NCBI GenBank assembly: GCA_041179245.1
Contig: JBEGTT010000064.1
Location: 1-14,723 of the forward strand
DNA from: JBEGTT01 sp041179245
Lineage (GTDB): Bacteria > Pseudomonadota > Gammaproteobacteria > Burkholderiales > Rhodocyclaceae
Length of the DNA stretch: 14,723 bases
Reading direction: 5' to 3'
Shown piece by piece: positions 7,172 through 13,603 of the stretch (position 1 is its first letter; every line of letters starts with the position of its first letter). The translations under genes were made by a program, and so were the position numbers. Below the pieces are notes generated by a model. The model did no database searches. It was not told the origin of the DNA and worked only from the letters and a program-made list of their open reading frames with translations.

Positions 7172-8086
7172 ATGCTTCAGCGGATTCTGTTTGCGGCCAT
7201 TACAGCGCTGGTTTTTGCTGGTTGTAGCACAACACCTAAGCCAGCGACTCCCAGCGGTGGGGCGGCGGAAGATAAGATTCCCGTTGCCTTCACTGCAAGC
7301 GCTTTGCCTTACACCAAACCTAAAATTGCCCTTGCGCTTGGGGGCGGCGCTGCAAGGGGTTTTGCCCACATTGGCGTGATTAAAGCCTTGGAAGCGCAGG
7401 GCATCGTGCCGGACATTGTTGTGGGAACTAGCGCCGGCGCGGTGGTTGGCGCCTTGTATGCAGGAGGGTATGACGCCGCAGCGCTTCAGCAAATTGCACA
7501 GCGACTTGACGAAAGCCTTTTTGCCGACTGGACCTTTGGGGGCAGGGGGTTTCTTAAGGGGGATGCGTTGCAGGATTTCATCAATAATCGCCTGCGCAAC
7601 CGCGTCATCGAACAATTAAATAAACCTTTTGCAGCGGTTGCCACCGATTTAAATACGGGTAAACCTGTGGTTTTTAGGTCTGGTGATACCGGGCTAGCTG
7701 TTCGCGCTTCGGCTGCCGTTCCTGGGGTATTTCAGCCTGCCCAATTTCGCGGCCAAACCTATGTCGATGGTGGTTTGACCAGTCCCGTCCCCATTAAAGC
7801 GGCTCACGACATGGGGGCGACCTTTGTTATTGCGGTGGATATTTCAGCGCAACCGCTGGGGCAACCTATCGACAGCATGACCAATATCCTCTGGCAAACC
7901 ATCACCATCATGGGCGGAGTGATTGGGCAAATCGAAACCAAGCAGGCGGATATTCTGATTCGGCCACACATGCCTTACGTGAAGTCATGGGACTTCAATG
8001 CCCGGTACCGGGCATTACAGGAAGGCGAAAAAGCCGCCCAAGCCGCGATGCCCTTAATCAAGCAAAAAATCGCGGATTTTAAATAG
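7172..8086 (+). CDS. Patatin-like phospholipase, RssA-type lipoprotein
   Basis: Predicted serine lipid acyl hydrolase anchored to an envelope membrane. A 17-residue lipoprotein signal ends in the lipobox LVFAGC, with Cys18 as the lipidated residue; the linker after it is Pro/Thr-rich. The patatin core starts near residue 52. It has the oxyanion loop LGGGAARGFAHIG (56-68), the nucleophile elbow GTSAG with Ser87, and the catalytic Asp199 in VDGGLTSPVP. Together these give the complete Ser-Asp dyad. The protein has 304 residues, about right for the RssA/YchK group plus a signal. It starts 5 nt after the thyA stop, so co-transcription with thyA is likely although no functional link is obvious. 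The actual substrate is unknown. Confidence 0.9.
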   Translation: MLQRILFAAITALVFAGCSTTPKPATPSGGAAEDKIPVAFTASALPYTKPKIALALGGGAARGFAHIGVIKALEAQGIVPDIVVGTSAGAVVGALYAGGYDAAALQQIAQRLDESLFADWTFGGRGFLKGDALQDFINNRLRNRVIEQLNKPFAAVATDLNTGKPVVFRSGDTGLAVRASAAVPGVFQPAQFRGQTYVDGGLTSPVPIKAAHDMGATFVIAVDISAQPLGQPIDSMTNILWQTITIMGGVIGQIETKQADILIRPHMPYVKSWDFNARYRALQEGEKAAQAAMPLIKQKIADFK

Positions 8087-8087
8087 C

Positions 8088-8118
8088 GGCCTCTTGGTTC
8101 AACCGAGTTTGGCCTTAT
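8088..8118. terminator. Possible bidirectional terminator between convergent genes
   Basis: GGCC (8088-8091) and GGCC (8111-8114) bracket an inner stem CTTGG/CCGAG with loop TTCAA. This imperfect hairpin lies between the patatin gene and the convergent cyclase gene. The plus-strand side is followed by TTATTC, a weak U-rich tail. The hairpin has bulges, so this is only a candidate. Confidence 0.35.
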
Positions 8119-9413
8119 TCTCGCCCACCTTGTCGACTGAGTTTATTGGCGTACATCGCCACATCGGCGGCACGCATTAAATCTGAAGCGCGTCGACCAT
8201 TTTCGGGCAGTACTGCAATACCAATGCTGCACGATGCGTGAATGATTTCATGGCCAAAGCGCATCGCACTCGCCTCAACCGCTTGGCGTAACCGTTCCGC
8301 CAACTCTTTAGCCTCGGTGTGATTCGTCGTTAGCGCCAACACCGCAAATTCGTCGCCGCCAACCCGCGCAGCCAAATCGCTACCGCGCACTGCACTCATC
8401 AGCGCATTGCCGACACTTATCAACATCGCGTCGCCAGCGGCATGACCGTATTGGTCGTTAATAGGTTTAAAGCGGTCAAGGTCTATTAGTAAGACAGCAA
8501 AAACTGGCCCACCGTTCTGCGCATCTACTACGGCTTGTTCAATGGCCGCATCAAAGTGGCGCCGATTGAATAAACCGGTCAGCGGATCACGTAAAGAAAA
8601 CTCGCGAAGTTGGTCGTGTGAGGTTCGCACTTGGCCCATCAGTCCATTGAAATTGGCCGCCAACCCCCGGACTTCACGCGGCCAGCCTTCACTCAACACC
8701 AAGTCTCTTGAGTAATCTGCTGACTGATAAATGGCTGAAACATGGTCAGCCAAATCCACAATCGGCAAACTAACGCGCCGCCTTAAGACTAAAAACGTGA
8801 TGACTAACAACGCCATGACCAAGCCTAGCGCCAACCACATAATCGGATGGGCAAACGCCGCAATCGGCGCCTCCAAAGCGGCCAGCGGAACACTGACCGC
8901 AATCACGCCGTTAATTTCACCGATTCTGGCCTTGGTATGGCACCCCGCGCACTCACCGGTAACTTTGATCGGAAATAGGTAGCGCAAATTGGCCCCGCTA
9001 GCACCGGAGTACTCCTCGCCGGATTGCAAAACCTCGCTCAGCATTTTGTCCCTGACCCGAAGATCAGCTTGCCCAGGGCGATCACCAAACTGACGAACGA
9101 CCGGTTCACCGCGAATAATCGTCACCTCGTAGTCCGGTAATTGGTTTTGAATGTGGTGAACCAGATCGTCAATCTCGCCCCGCGTGGCACCTTTGCGCAT
9201 CACTGAATAAAAATGCTCGAACACCAAATGAGATATCCGGCGGCCATCGGCTTTGGCCATATCGCTTACGGCACTGACGCGATAGGTCAAAAAAACCGAA
9301 TACACGACGAACGATGAAACGACTAAGCCAGCCAAAAAAATGATCAGCAATAAACGTGAAATAGAGGTACGGCCGCTGAAACCTCTTCTGGTTCTTTTCG
9401 GGGAATGGTTCAT
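8115..9413 (-). CDS. Membrane diguanylate cyclase with periplasmic CxxCH (haem c-type) sensor domain
   Basis: Makes the second messenger c-di-GMP from two GTP. The 432-residue protein has a first membrane helix at about 21-43 and a periplasmic domain at about 44-188. The second helix lies at about 189-210, followed by a HAMP-like linker. The GGDEF domain starts at DPLTGLFNRR (276-285). Substrate and metal motifs include DLDRFKPIND (311-320). The active-site GGDEF (352-356) is intact, and the inhibitory I-site RxxD is present as RGSD (343-346). The periplasmic part contains CAGCH at 155-159, inside LFPIKVTGECAGCHTKARIG. This is the pattern of DUF3365-like sensor domains that bind haem c, so redox, O2 or NO sensing is plausible but inferred. 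No effector or phosphodiesterase gene is next to it; it is divergent from the radical SAM gene. Confidence 0.9.
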   Translation of the reverse strand: MNHSPKRTRRGFSGRTSISRLLLIIFLAGLVVSSFVVYSVFLTYRVSAVSDMAKADGRRISHLVFEHFYSVMRKGATRGEIDDLVHHIQNQLPDYEVTIIRGEPVVRQFGDRPGQADLRVRDKMLSEVLQSGEEYSGASGANLRYLFPIKVTGECAGCHTKARIGEINGVIAVSVPLAALEAPIAAFAHPIMWLALGLVMALLVITFLVLRRRVSLPIVDLADHVSAIYQSADYSRDLVLSEGWPREVRGLAANFNGLMGQVRTSHDQLREFSLRDPLTGLFNRRHFDAAIEQAVVDAQNGGPVFAVLLIDLDRFKPINDQYGHAAGDAMLISVGNALMSAVRGSDLAARVGGDEFAVLALTTNHTEAKELAERLRQAVEASAMRFGHEIIHASCSIGIAVLPENGRRASDLMRAADVAMYANKLSRQGGRE

Positions 9414-9472
9414 TCGCGGTTTTCCGAGTTGCTGATTAGTAGAAAAGTAAATCGGACACTTTATTCCTTTTG

Positions 9473-9492
9473 AAACTGCTTGTGCGCAGTTT
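9473..9492. repeat. Inverted repeat in the cyclase/radical SAM divergent gap
   Basis: AAACTGC (9473-9479) and GCAGTTT (9486-9492) form a perfect 7-bp dyad with a 6-nt centre. It lies in the 123-nt gap between two divergent genes, upstream of a TATTAT -10-like element at 9522-9527. It may be an operator for either gene. A regulator is not identifiable from the window. Confidence 0.4.
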
Positions 9493-9521
9493 TGGAGGTT
9501 TTGAATTCGCTCTGAATCCCC

Positions 9522-9527
9522 TATTAT
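9522..9527 (+). promoter_or_regulatory. Possible -10 element of the radical SAM gene
   Basis: TATTAT lies 9 nt upstream of the ATG at 9537, so transcription would start within about 3 nt of the start codon. No Shine-Dalgarno is present in that interval. The candidate -35 is TTTTGA (9499-9504) with a 17-nt spacer. This suggests a leaderless or near-leaderless message; the promoter itself is inferred. Confidence 0.35.
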
Positions 9528-9536
9528 TCGTCGCCT

Positions 9537-11459
9537 ATGACAACACCAAACTTGCCGCGCATCCTGTCGATCATCCCGCCGATGACGCAGCTCAACGTTC
9601 CCTATCCGTCGACGGCTTATTTGACCGGTTTTTTACGTTCACGCGGTTTTATCGCGGTGCAAGAAGACCTCGCGCTACAACTGGTCTTAGCCTTATTTAC
9701 GCCAAGCGGTCTGCTACGCGTCTACGATCAAGTCAAACTCGTCCCAGCCAAAAAACGCTCACCTCCCTTACACAGTTTTTTCGGCCAATTTGAACGTTAC
9801 CAATCGACTATCACACCCGCTGTGGCTTTTTTACAAGGCAAAGATCCTTCAGCTGGGCATCGCATTGGCGGGCGAAACTTCTTGCCTGAAGGCCCGCGGT
9901 TTGAATCGCTGGAAGTGTTTGTCGATGACGACGGTGGAGACCCACTCGCTTGGGCATTCGGCGCTTTGGGGGTTCAGGACAAAGCACGACACCTTGCCAC
10001 GCTGTATTTGAATGACCTTGCGGATGTTTTGCGTGATGCGGTGGATGGTCGTTTTGAATTTGTGCGCTACGCTGAATCGTTAGCCATGAGCCAGCCGACT
10101 TTTGAGCCATTAGCCCAAGCGCTGGGGGCAAAACCTACGTTAGTCGATGACACGCTAAAAATGCTGACGCTGGAAACCATCACCCGTCATCAACCGACCG
10201 TTGTATTGATCTCGGCGCCGTTCCCTGGCTCAGTCTATGCCGCTTTTCGCATCGCCCAAACCATCAAAGCCAACAACCCCAACATCGTCACTGTGCTGGG
10301 CGGTGGTTACGTCAATACCGAACTGCGCGAACTCAAAGAACCTCGGGTCTTTGATTATTTCGATTTCATCACCCTCGACGATGGGGAGCGCCCGCTATTG
10401 GCACTGCTTGAGCACCTTGCAGACCAGCGCCCACGACTCAACCTGGTGCGCACCTTCACGCGGGTCGATGGCGAAGTGCGTTATTTCAACAGCCAAGAGC
10501 CGGACATTCCTTTTGCCGAAGTGGGCACCCCAACGTGGGATGGCCTGCCGCTGGATTGTTATCTGTCACTGCTCGACATGCTCAACCCGATGCACCGGCT
10601 GTGGTCCGATGCGCGCTGGAACAAACTCACTGTCGCCCACGGCTGTTACTGGAAAAAATGCAGCTTCTGTGATGTCAGTCTGGATTACATCTCGCGCTAC
10701 GAAACCGCCAGTGCCGAAACGCTGGTCGATCGCATTGAAACCATCATTGGCGAAACTGGGCTGACAGGTTTTCATTTCGTCGATGAAGCCGCACCACCTA
10801 AAGCCTTAAAAGCGCTGGCCGACGAATTGCACAAACGAAATCGAGCCATTTCTTGGTGGGGCAATATCCGTTTTGAAAAATCGTTTACGCCTGAACTCTG
10901 CCTAGAACTGGCTGACAGTGGGTGTATTGCGGTTTCCGGCGGGCTGGAAGTGGCCTCGGACCGTCTGCTGAAGCTGATGAAAAAAGGGGTTTCGGTCGAA
11001 CAAGTTGCCCGCGTAACCCGAGCCTTTTCCGATGCTGGCATTCTGGTACACGCCTACCTGATGTACGGCTTCCCAACACAGACTGTGCAAGACACCGTGG
11101 ATGCGCTGGAATACGTTCGCCAATTGTTCTCCGAGGGCTGCATTCAGTCTGGCTTCTTCCATCGTTTTGCCTGCACGGTACATTCACCTGTCGGCCAGAA
11201 TCCAGCCGAATACGGCATCAAACTCCAACCCAAACCCTTTGCCGGATTCGCAAAAAATGATGTGAAATTCATCGACCCCACCGGCGTCGACCATGACAGT
11301 TTGGGCCAAGCGCTCAACAAAGCGCTATACAACTTCATGTATGGCATCGGCCTTGAGGAAGATGTACGCACTTGGTTTTATGACGTCATGCCAAAGAACA
11401 AAGTGCCAAAACCCACCGTATCGCGGTTCAAAATCGCCAAGGCTCTCTCAGTTTGCTAA
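9537..11459 (+). CDS. B12-binding domain radical SAM protein, function unknown
   Basis: Predicted [4Fe-4S]/S-adenosylmethionine radical enzyme of 640 residues. The N-terminal half (about 10-320) looks like a cobalamin-binding fold: PPMTQLNVPYPSTAYLTGFL near the start, then VVLISAPFPGSVYAAFRIA and VTVLGGGYVNTEL, ending in FITLDDGERPL. There is no DxHxxG motif. The radical SAM core (about 362-560) starts with NKLTVAHGCYWKKCSFCDVS. Cys370, Cys375 and Cys378 give a CX4CX2C spacing instead of the commonest CX3CX2C. FHFVDEAAPP, ISGGLE-like VSGGLEVASDRLLKLMKKGV and YLMYGFPTQT follow as expected for B12 radical SAM proteins. No substrate-defining neighbour is present: it stands alone between a diguanylate cyclase and a tRNA gene. 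Methylase, cyclase or other chemistry cannot be told apart here. Confidence 0.88.
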   Translation: MTTPNLPRILSIIPPMTQLNVPYPSTAYLTGFLRSRGFIAVQEDLALQLVLALFTPSGLLRVYDQVKLVPAKKRSPPLHSFFGQFERYQSTITPAVAFLQGKDPSAGHRIGGRNFLPEGPRFESLEVFVDDDGGDPLAWAFGALGVQDKARHLATLYLNDLADVLRDAVDGRFEFVRYAESLAMSQPTFEPLAQALGAKPTLVDDTLKMLTLETITRHQPTVVLISAPFPGSVYAAFRIAQTIKANNPNIVTVLGGGYVNTELRELKEPRVFDYFDFITLDDGERPLLALLEHLADQRPRLNLVRTFTRVDGEVRYFNSQEPDIPFAEVGTPTWDGLPLDCYLSLLDMLNPMHRLWSDARWNKLTVAHGCYWKKCSFCDVSLDYISRYETASAETLVDRIETIIGETGLTGFHFVDEAAPPKALKALADELHKRNRAISWWGNIRFEKSFTPELCLELADSGCIAVSGGLEVASDRLLKLMKKGVSVEQVARVTRAFSDAGILVHAYLMYGFPTQTVQDTVDALEYVRQLFSEGCIQSGFFHRFACTVHSPVGQNPAEYGIKLQPKPFAGFAKNDVKFIDPTGVDHDSLGQALNKALYNFMYGIGLEEDVRTWFYDVMPKNKVPKPTVSRFKIAKALSVC

Positions 11460-11487
11460 TCTTAGGAAAGAAAAATAAGACAGAAGC

Positions 11488-11516
11488 TTGCCTCTAGGGG
11501 GGGGATTCTGTATAGT
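11488..11516 (+). promoter_or_regulatory. Promoter of the tRNA-Arg gene
   Basis: TTGCCT (11488-11493) and TATAGT (11511-11516) are separated by exactly 17 nt. The spacer contains a run of eight G residues (11497-11504). The discriminator after the -10 is GCGGCC, the GC-rich type that makes stable-RNA promoters sensitive to ppGpp. The tRNA begins 15 nt after the -10. This is the best promoter match in the window. Confidence 0.8.
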
Positions 11517-11531
11517 GCGGCCTTCTTTAGT

Positions 11532-11608
11532 GCGCCCGTAGCTCAGTTGGATAGAGTATCTGGCTACGAACCAGAGGGTCGGGCGTTCGAATCGCTCCGG
11601 GCGCACCA
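11532..11608 (+). tRNA. tRNA-Arg (anticodon ACG)
   Basis: All arms fold. The acceptor stem is GCGCCCG/CGGGCGC and the D arm is GCTC...GAGT. The anticodon stem TCTGG/CCAGA has loop CTACGAA, giving anticodon ACG (A34 is normally edited to inosine and reads CGU, CGC and CGA). The T arm is GGGCG-TTCGAAT-CGCTC. The CCA end is encoded (11606-11608). It is a single tRNA with its own promoter and terminator. The DNA 3' of it is AT-rich and carries a broken mobile-element gene, which fits use of this tRNA as an integration site. Confidence 0.97.
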
Positions 11609-11611
11609 TAA

Positions 11612-11655
11612 GAAACAAGCACTTAGGCCAATCTTCGGATTGGCCTTTTTGTTTC
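11612..11655 (+). terminator. Rho-independent terminator of tRNA-Arg
   Basis: A 9-bp stem AGGCCAATC/GATTGGCCT (11625-11646) closes on a UUCG tetraloop and runs into TTTTTG. Outer sequences GAAACAA (11612-11618) and TTGTTTC (11649-11655) can also pair. It lies 16 nt after the tRNA CCA end. Confidence 0.92.
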
Positions 11656-11880
11656 GTGTTTCCAGTTTTTTCAAATGGCCCCCACAGATTGCAAACCTGA
11701 AAACCGGTATCGCTAAAACAACGAAAAAATTTTCCAGCGAGAAATTCTGCAACTCAAGTGGTCTCATTTTTTCCCAGAGTAACTGTACAACTCAAAAAGC
11801 CGGAAAGACAGGCTCGAATTTTCAATTGGCTCTGTGCCGCTCGTCGTCAGATCGAAGGAAGTGTTCTCTGTATTGGTAGT

Positions 11881-11896
11881 ACAAATACATATTTGT
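11881..11896. repeat. Perfect inverted repeat ACAAATA-CA-TATTTGT
   Basis: A 16-bp near-perfect palindrome: 7-bp arms with a 2-bp centre. This is the size of a dimeric repressor operator. It lies about 230 bp upstream of the Gp2-like pseudogene start. Confidence 0.6.
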
Positions 11897-11934
11897 TGCT
11901 ACTTATCCTAACGATAACTAGCTATCTAAATACC

Positions 11935-11956
11935 ATGATTACTAAGGGGTAATCAT
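11935..11956. repeat. Perfect inverted repeat ATGATTAC/GTAATCAT
   Basis: Eight-bp perfect arms (11935-11942 and 11949-11956) enclose the 6-nt loop TAAGGG. There is no U-tract, so a terminator is unlikely; it is a protein-binding or origin-like hairpin candidate. Confidence 0.6.
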
Positions 11957-12031
11957 TCATCGATAAATACGGATGGAATTCAAATGATCAGATTCAGTTC
12001 ATTGGATACTTGCTTAACAATCATCTGATGA

Positions 12032-12049
12032 AATGACAAATGAGTCATT
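12032..12049. repeat. Inverted repeat AATGAC/GTCATT
   Basis: Six-bp perfect arms enclose a 6-nt centre (AAATGA). On its own it could be chance; it is listed because it sits within a cluster of similar elements. Confidence 0.4.
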
Positions 12050-12086
12050 GATTGCATGATATGTGACTAAAGGAAAAAATTACTTT

Positions 12087-12115
12087 TGTAAGTACATGGT
12101 GTGTACAAACTTACA
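12087..12115. repeat. Inverted repeat TGTAAGT/ACTTACA just upstream of the Gp2-like start
   Basis: Seven-bp perfect arms (12087-12093, 12109-12115) surround a 15-nt centre that itself has GTAC at both ends (12092-12095 and 12103-12106). It overlaps the start of the Shine-Dalgarno AGGAG (12115-12119). Folding of the mRNA, or binding at this site, could therefore have controlled the downstream gene when it was intact. Confidence 0.5.
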
Positions 12116-12126
12116 GGAGTAACGAA

Positions 12127-12493
12127 ATGATCCGTCATTCACAAAACAGTAATCTGACATTGCATTACGAGCAAACATACCAAGGCTACCCAGTACAAAC
12201 AGAAAGAGGACCATTGATAAGGATTACCTTGATCGTCTATGGAACGTTGTTCAGGCATCCATGCACGAATACTGCAGGGTATTCGCATTCATGAGGCTTG
12301 GGCCAGTGCATTGGGTATTCCGGTTGAAAACAAGTTGGGACTAGTGGAATTTCCTCAAAATCTGTTCTACCTTTTACAGCAAGCAGATCCAATGACATTG
12401 AGTGACTCCATTCATCGAGCCAGCTATCTGTGCAAGGCCGAGACTAAGCAGTACGGTGATTGGGTTCATGGCTTTGGTGCTAGCAGGATATAA
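12127..12493 (+). pseudogene. Inovirus Gp2-like (YagK/YfjJ, DUF3296) protein, frameshifted and internally deleted
   Basis: This family occurs in integrated genetic elements and is named for similarity to filamentous-phage gene II replication proteins; its own role is little known. The start is clear: AGGAG (12115-12119), 7 nt, then ATG at 12127. Frame 1 encodes MIRHSQNSNLTLHYEQTYQG and then YPVQTERGPLI, a typical family N-terminus. A one-base loss near 12219 shifts the continuation (KDYLDRLWNVVQASMHEY, then RVFAF) to another frame. Near 12287-12296 the sequence jumps to a third frame, EAWASALGIPVENKLGLVEF. This ends with the C-terminal signature RASYLCKAETKQYGD...HGFGASR and stops at 12493. 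By comparison with the family about 80-100 middle residues are missing. Frame 1 would make only a 55-residue peptide. The family assignment comes from recognised motifs, not a search. Confidence 0.75.
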
Positions 12494-12555
12494 AGGCATG
12501 GGAGTTCGGGAAAAGATATTGCACATCGATGACCCGCTATTGGCAGCTTGAGGGG

Positions 12556-13009
12556 TTACTCAGGTTGCCTTGAATCAATTGAAATGGTGATGGGGCCATC
12601 ATTGGTAAGGCTAACCTGCATATCTGCACCAAACACGCCCGATGGCACTGGCTTTACCAAGCGCCTGAGAAAGTCTTTCAACAAACTGGTCGAACAAGGG
12701 TTGAGAAATCTCACCCCGCGCAGCACGTCCCCACGAAGGGCGTTTACCCTTTTTCGTGGAGGCATACAGGGTAAATTGAGATACCGCCAAAATATCGCCA
12801 CCATAATCTAGGACGCTACGATTCATCACCCCGGCTTCATCAGGGAATATCCGTAGCTTGACCAGTTTCTGCACCATCCAGTCAATATCGGATAACTGAT
12901 CCAAATCCTCAAATCCAGCCAGAACGAGCAAGCCGTTGGAAATCTCCCCGACCGTTTTTTCTTCAACCCTGACAGAAGCATGTTTTACTCGCTGAACCAC
13001 GACTCGCAT
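12556..13009 (-). pseudogene. dtd: D-aminoacyl-tRNA deacylase, interrupted by a one-base frameshift
   Basis: Dtd removes D-amino acids (and glycine from tRNA-Ala) mischarged onto tRNA. The first frame, from ATG at 13009, encodes MRVVVQRVKHASVRVEEKTV and runs through VSQFTLYAST (SQFTL at 77-81, with the catalytic-region Thr80). It reaches LGK at residue 119 and then drifts into non-homologous sequence, stopping at 12611 as a 132-residue product. The next frame supplies PVPSGVFGADMQVSLTNDGP and the end ITISIDSRQPE, stopping at 12556. Removing one base at about 12652-12655 (minus-strand GGTAAAGCC) restores a normal 150-residue Dtd. The lost part contains the NDGP (Gly-cisPro) motif needed at the active site, so the truncated product is probably inactive. 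A sequencing error is possible. It lies downstream of hslR on the same strand. Confidence 0.88.
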
Positions 13010-13102
13010 CTTGAATACTCCGTTTTGATCCCTGTTTATATGGTGTCGGCACTGTCATCATTACCGCCAGTTGTGCGAGGTCTCGATGATTTCGAACACA
13101 AC

Positions 13103-13465
13103 TCAATCCCCCTCTCGGAACTGCTCAATCTGCCTGCGATCCCGCTTGGTAGGCCGCCCCCGGATTTCAGAAATTGGCGCCAGTGCATTGAGTTCCTTCA
13201 TGCGCTGGCGAGCCGCAACGCTCTCTGGTGATTCACGGTAAAGAAGTTGGGCCTCAGCAGCGGGTCTGCGCTGGTCATTAAGGCCAAGTACTTCCACCTC
13301 AAAATCCTGAGCTGCTCGTATCTTGAGGTTGTCGCCAACCTTTACTTCCTTGGATGGCTTGGCAACAAGGTTGTTAATCTTGATTTTGCCGCTATCAGCA
13401 GCATCCGCAGCCAACCCTCTGGTCTTAAAAAATCTGGCAGCCCACAGCCATTTATCTACCCGCAT
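13103..13465 (-). CDS. hslR: Ribosome-associated heat shock protein Hsp15 (S4 RNA-binding)
   Basis: Hsp15 binds free 50S subunits that still carry a nascent chain-tRNA, and helps recycle stalled subunits after heat shock. The 120-residue protein starts MRVDKWLWAARFFKTR, the family signature that opens the S4 RNA-binding domain (about 1-55). DQRRPAAEAQLLY (about 64-76) and the basic tail RGRPTKRDRRQIEQF follow, as in E. coli HslR. A GTG five codons upstream (13480) extends the frame but has no ribosome site. The ATG at 13465 is preceded by AAAGGA with 5-nt spacing, so I chose it. dtd follows 93 nt downstream on the same strand; the DUF1294 gene is divergent. Confidence 0.93.
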   Translation of the reverse strand: MRVDKWLWAARFFKTRGLAADAADSGKIKINNLVAKPSKEVKVGDNLKIRAAQDFEVEVLGLNDQRRPAAEAQLLYRESPESVAARQRMKELNALAPISEIRGRPTKRDRRQIEQFREGD

Positions 13466-13603
13466 ATCCGTCCTTTGCACTTTTGCGAATACTAATTGGA
13501 ATTCAATCGAATTGGGGCGGGGGCGATTTGATCAACTCCAAACGCCTATGGGGTGACTGCTACAGTCGTCGCTAAGACTAGAATCTGTTAACGGGGAGTG
13601 AGA

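Larger units (their letters stand above)
11656..12126. other. AT-rich non-coding stretch 3' of tRNA-Arg, rich in inverted repeats
   Basis: No convincing gene is seen in these 471 bases. Short open frames exist on both strands but none has a ribosome site or a recognisable product. By eye the composition is more AT-rich than the flanking core genes. It contains four dyad-symmetric elements, listed separately, concentrated in its right half (11881-12115) before the start of the Gp2-like pseudogene. I read it as leftover non-coding DNA of an element that once integrated beside the tRNA gene. No copy of the tRNA 3' end that could be an attachment site was found to the right. Confidence 0.5.

Noticed and set aside
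10237..10764. A 175-codon plus-strand frame within the radical SAM gene
   Set aside because: Alternate frame of a well-conserved gene; Ser/Thr/Pro-rich translation without domain features.
11547..11879. A 110-codon frame starting inside tRNA-Arg
   Set aside because: It translates the tRNA and its terminator; no ribosome site, so not a gene.
11758..11952. A 64-codon frame with a hydrophobic C-terminal end in the non-coding stretch
   Set aside because: No Shine-Dalgarno, no family recognised, and it crosses palindromic elements; left as part of the scar.
12494..12555. Search for a right-hand attachment site matching the tRNA-Arg 3' end
   Set aside because: No convincing copy of the TTCGAATCGCTCCGGG or GCGCACCA segments was found here or elsewhere to the right.
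12645..12662. Programmed frameshifting in dtd
   Set aside because: The site (GGTAAAGCC) is not a known slippery heptamer or a stop-linked +1 site, and Dtd is not known to use recoding; a mutation or sequencing error is simpler.
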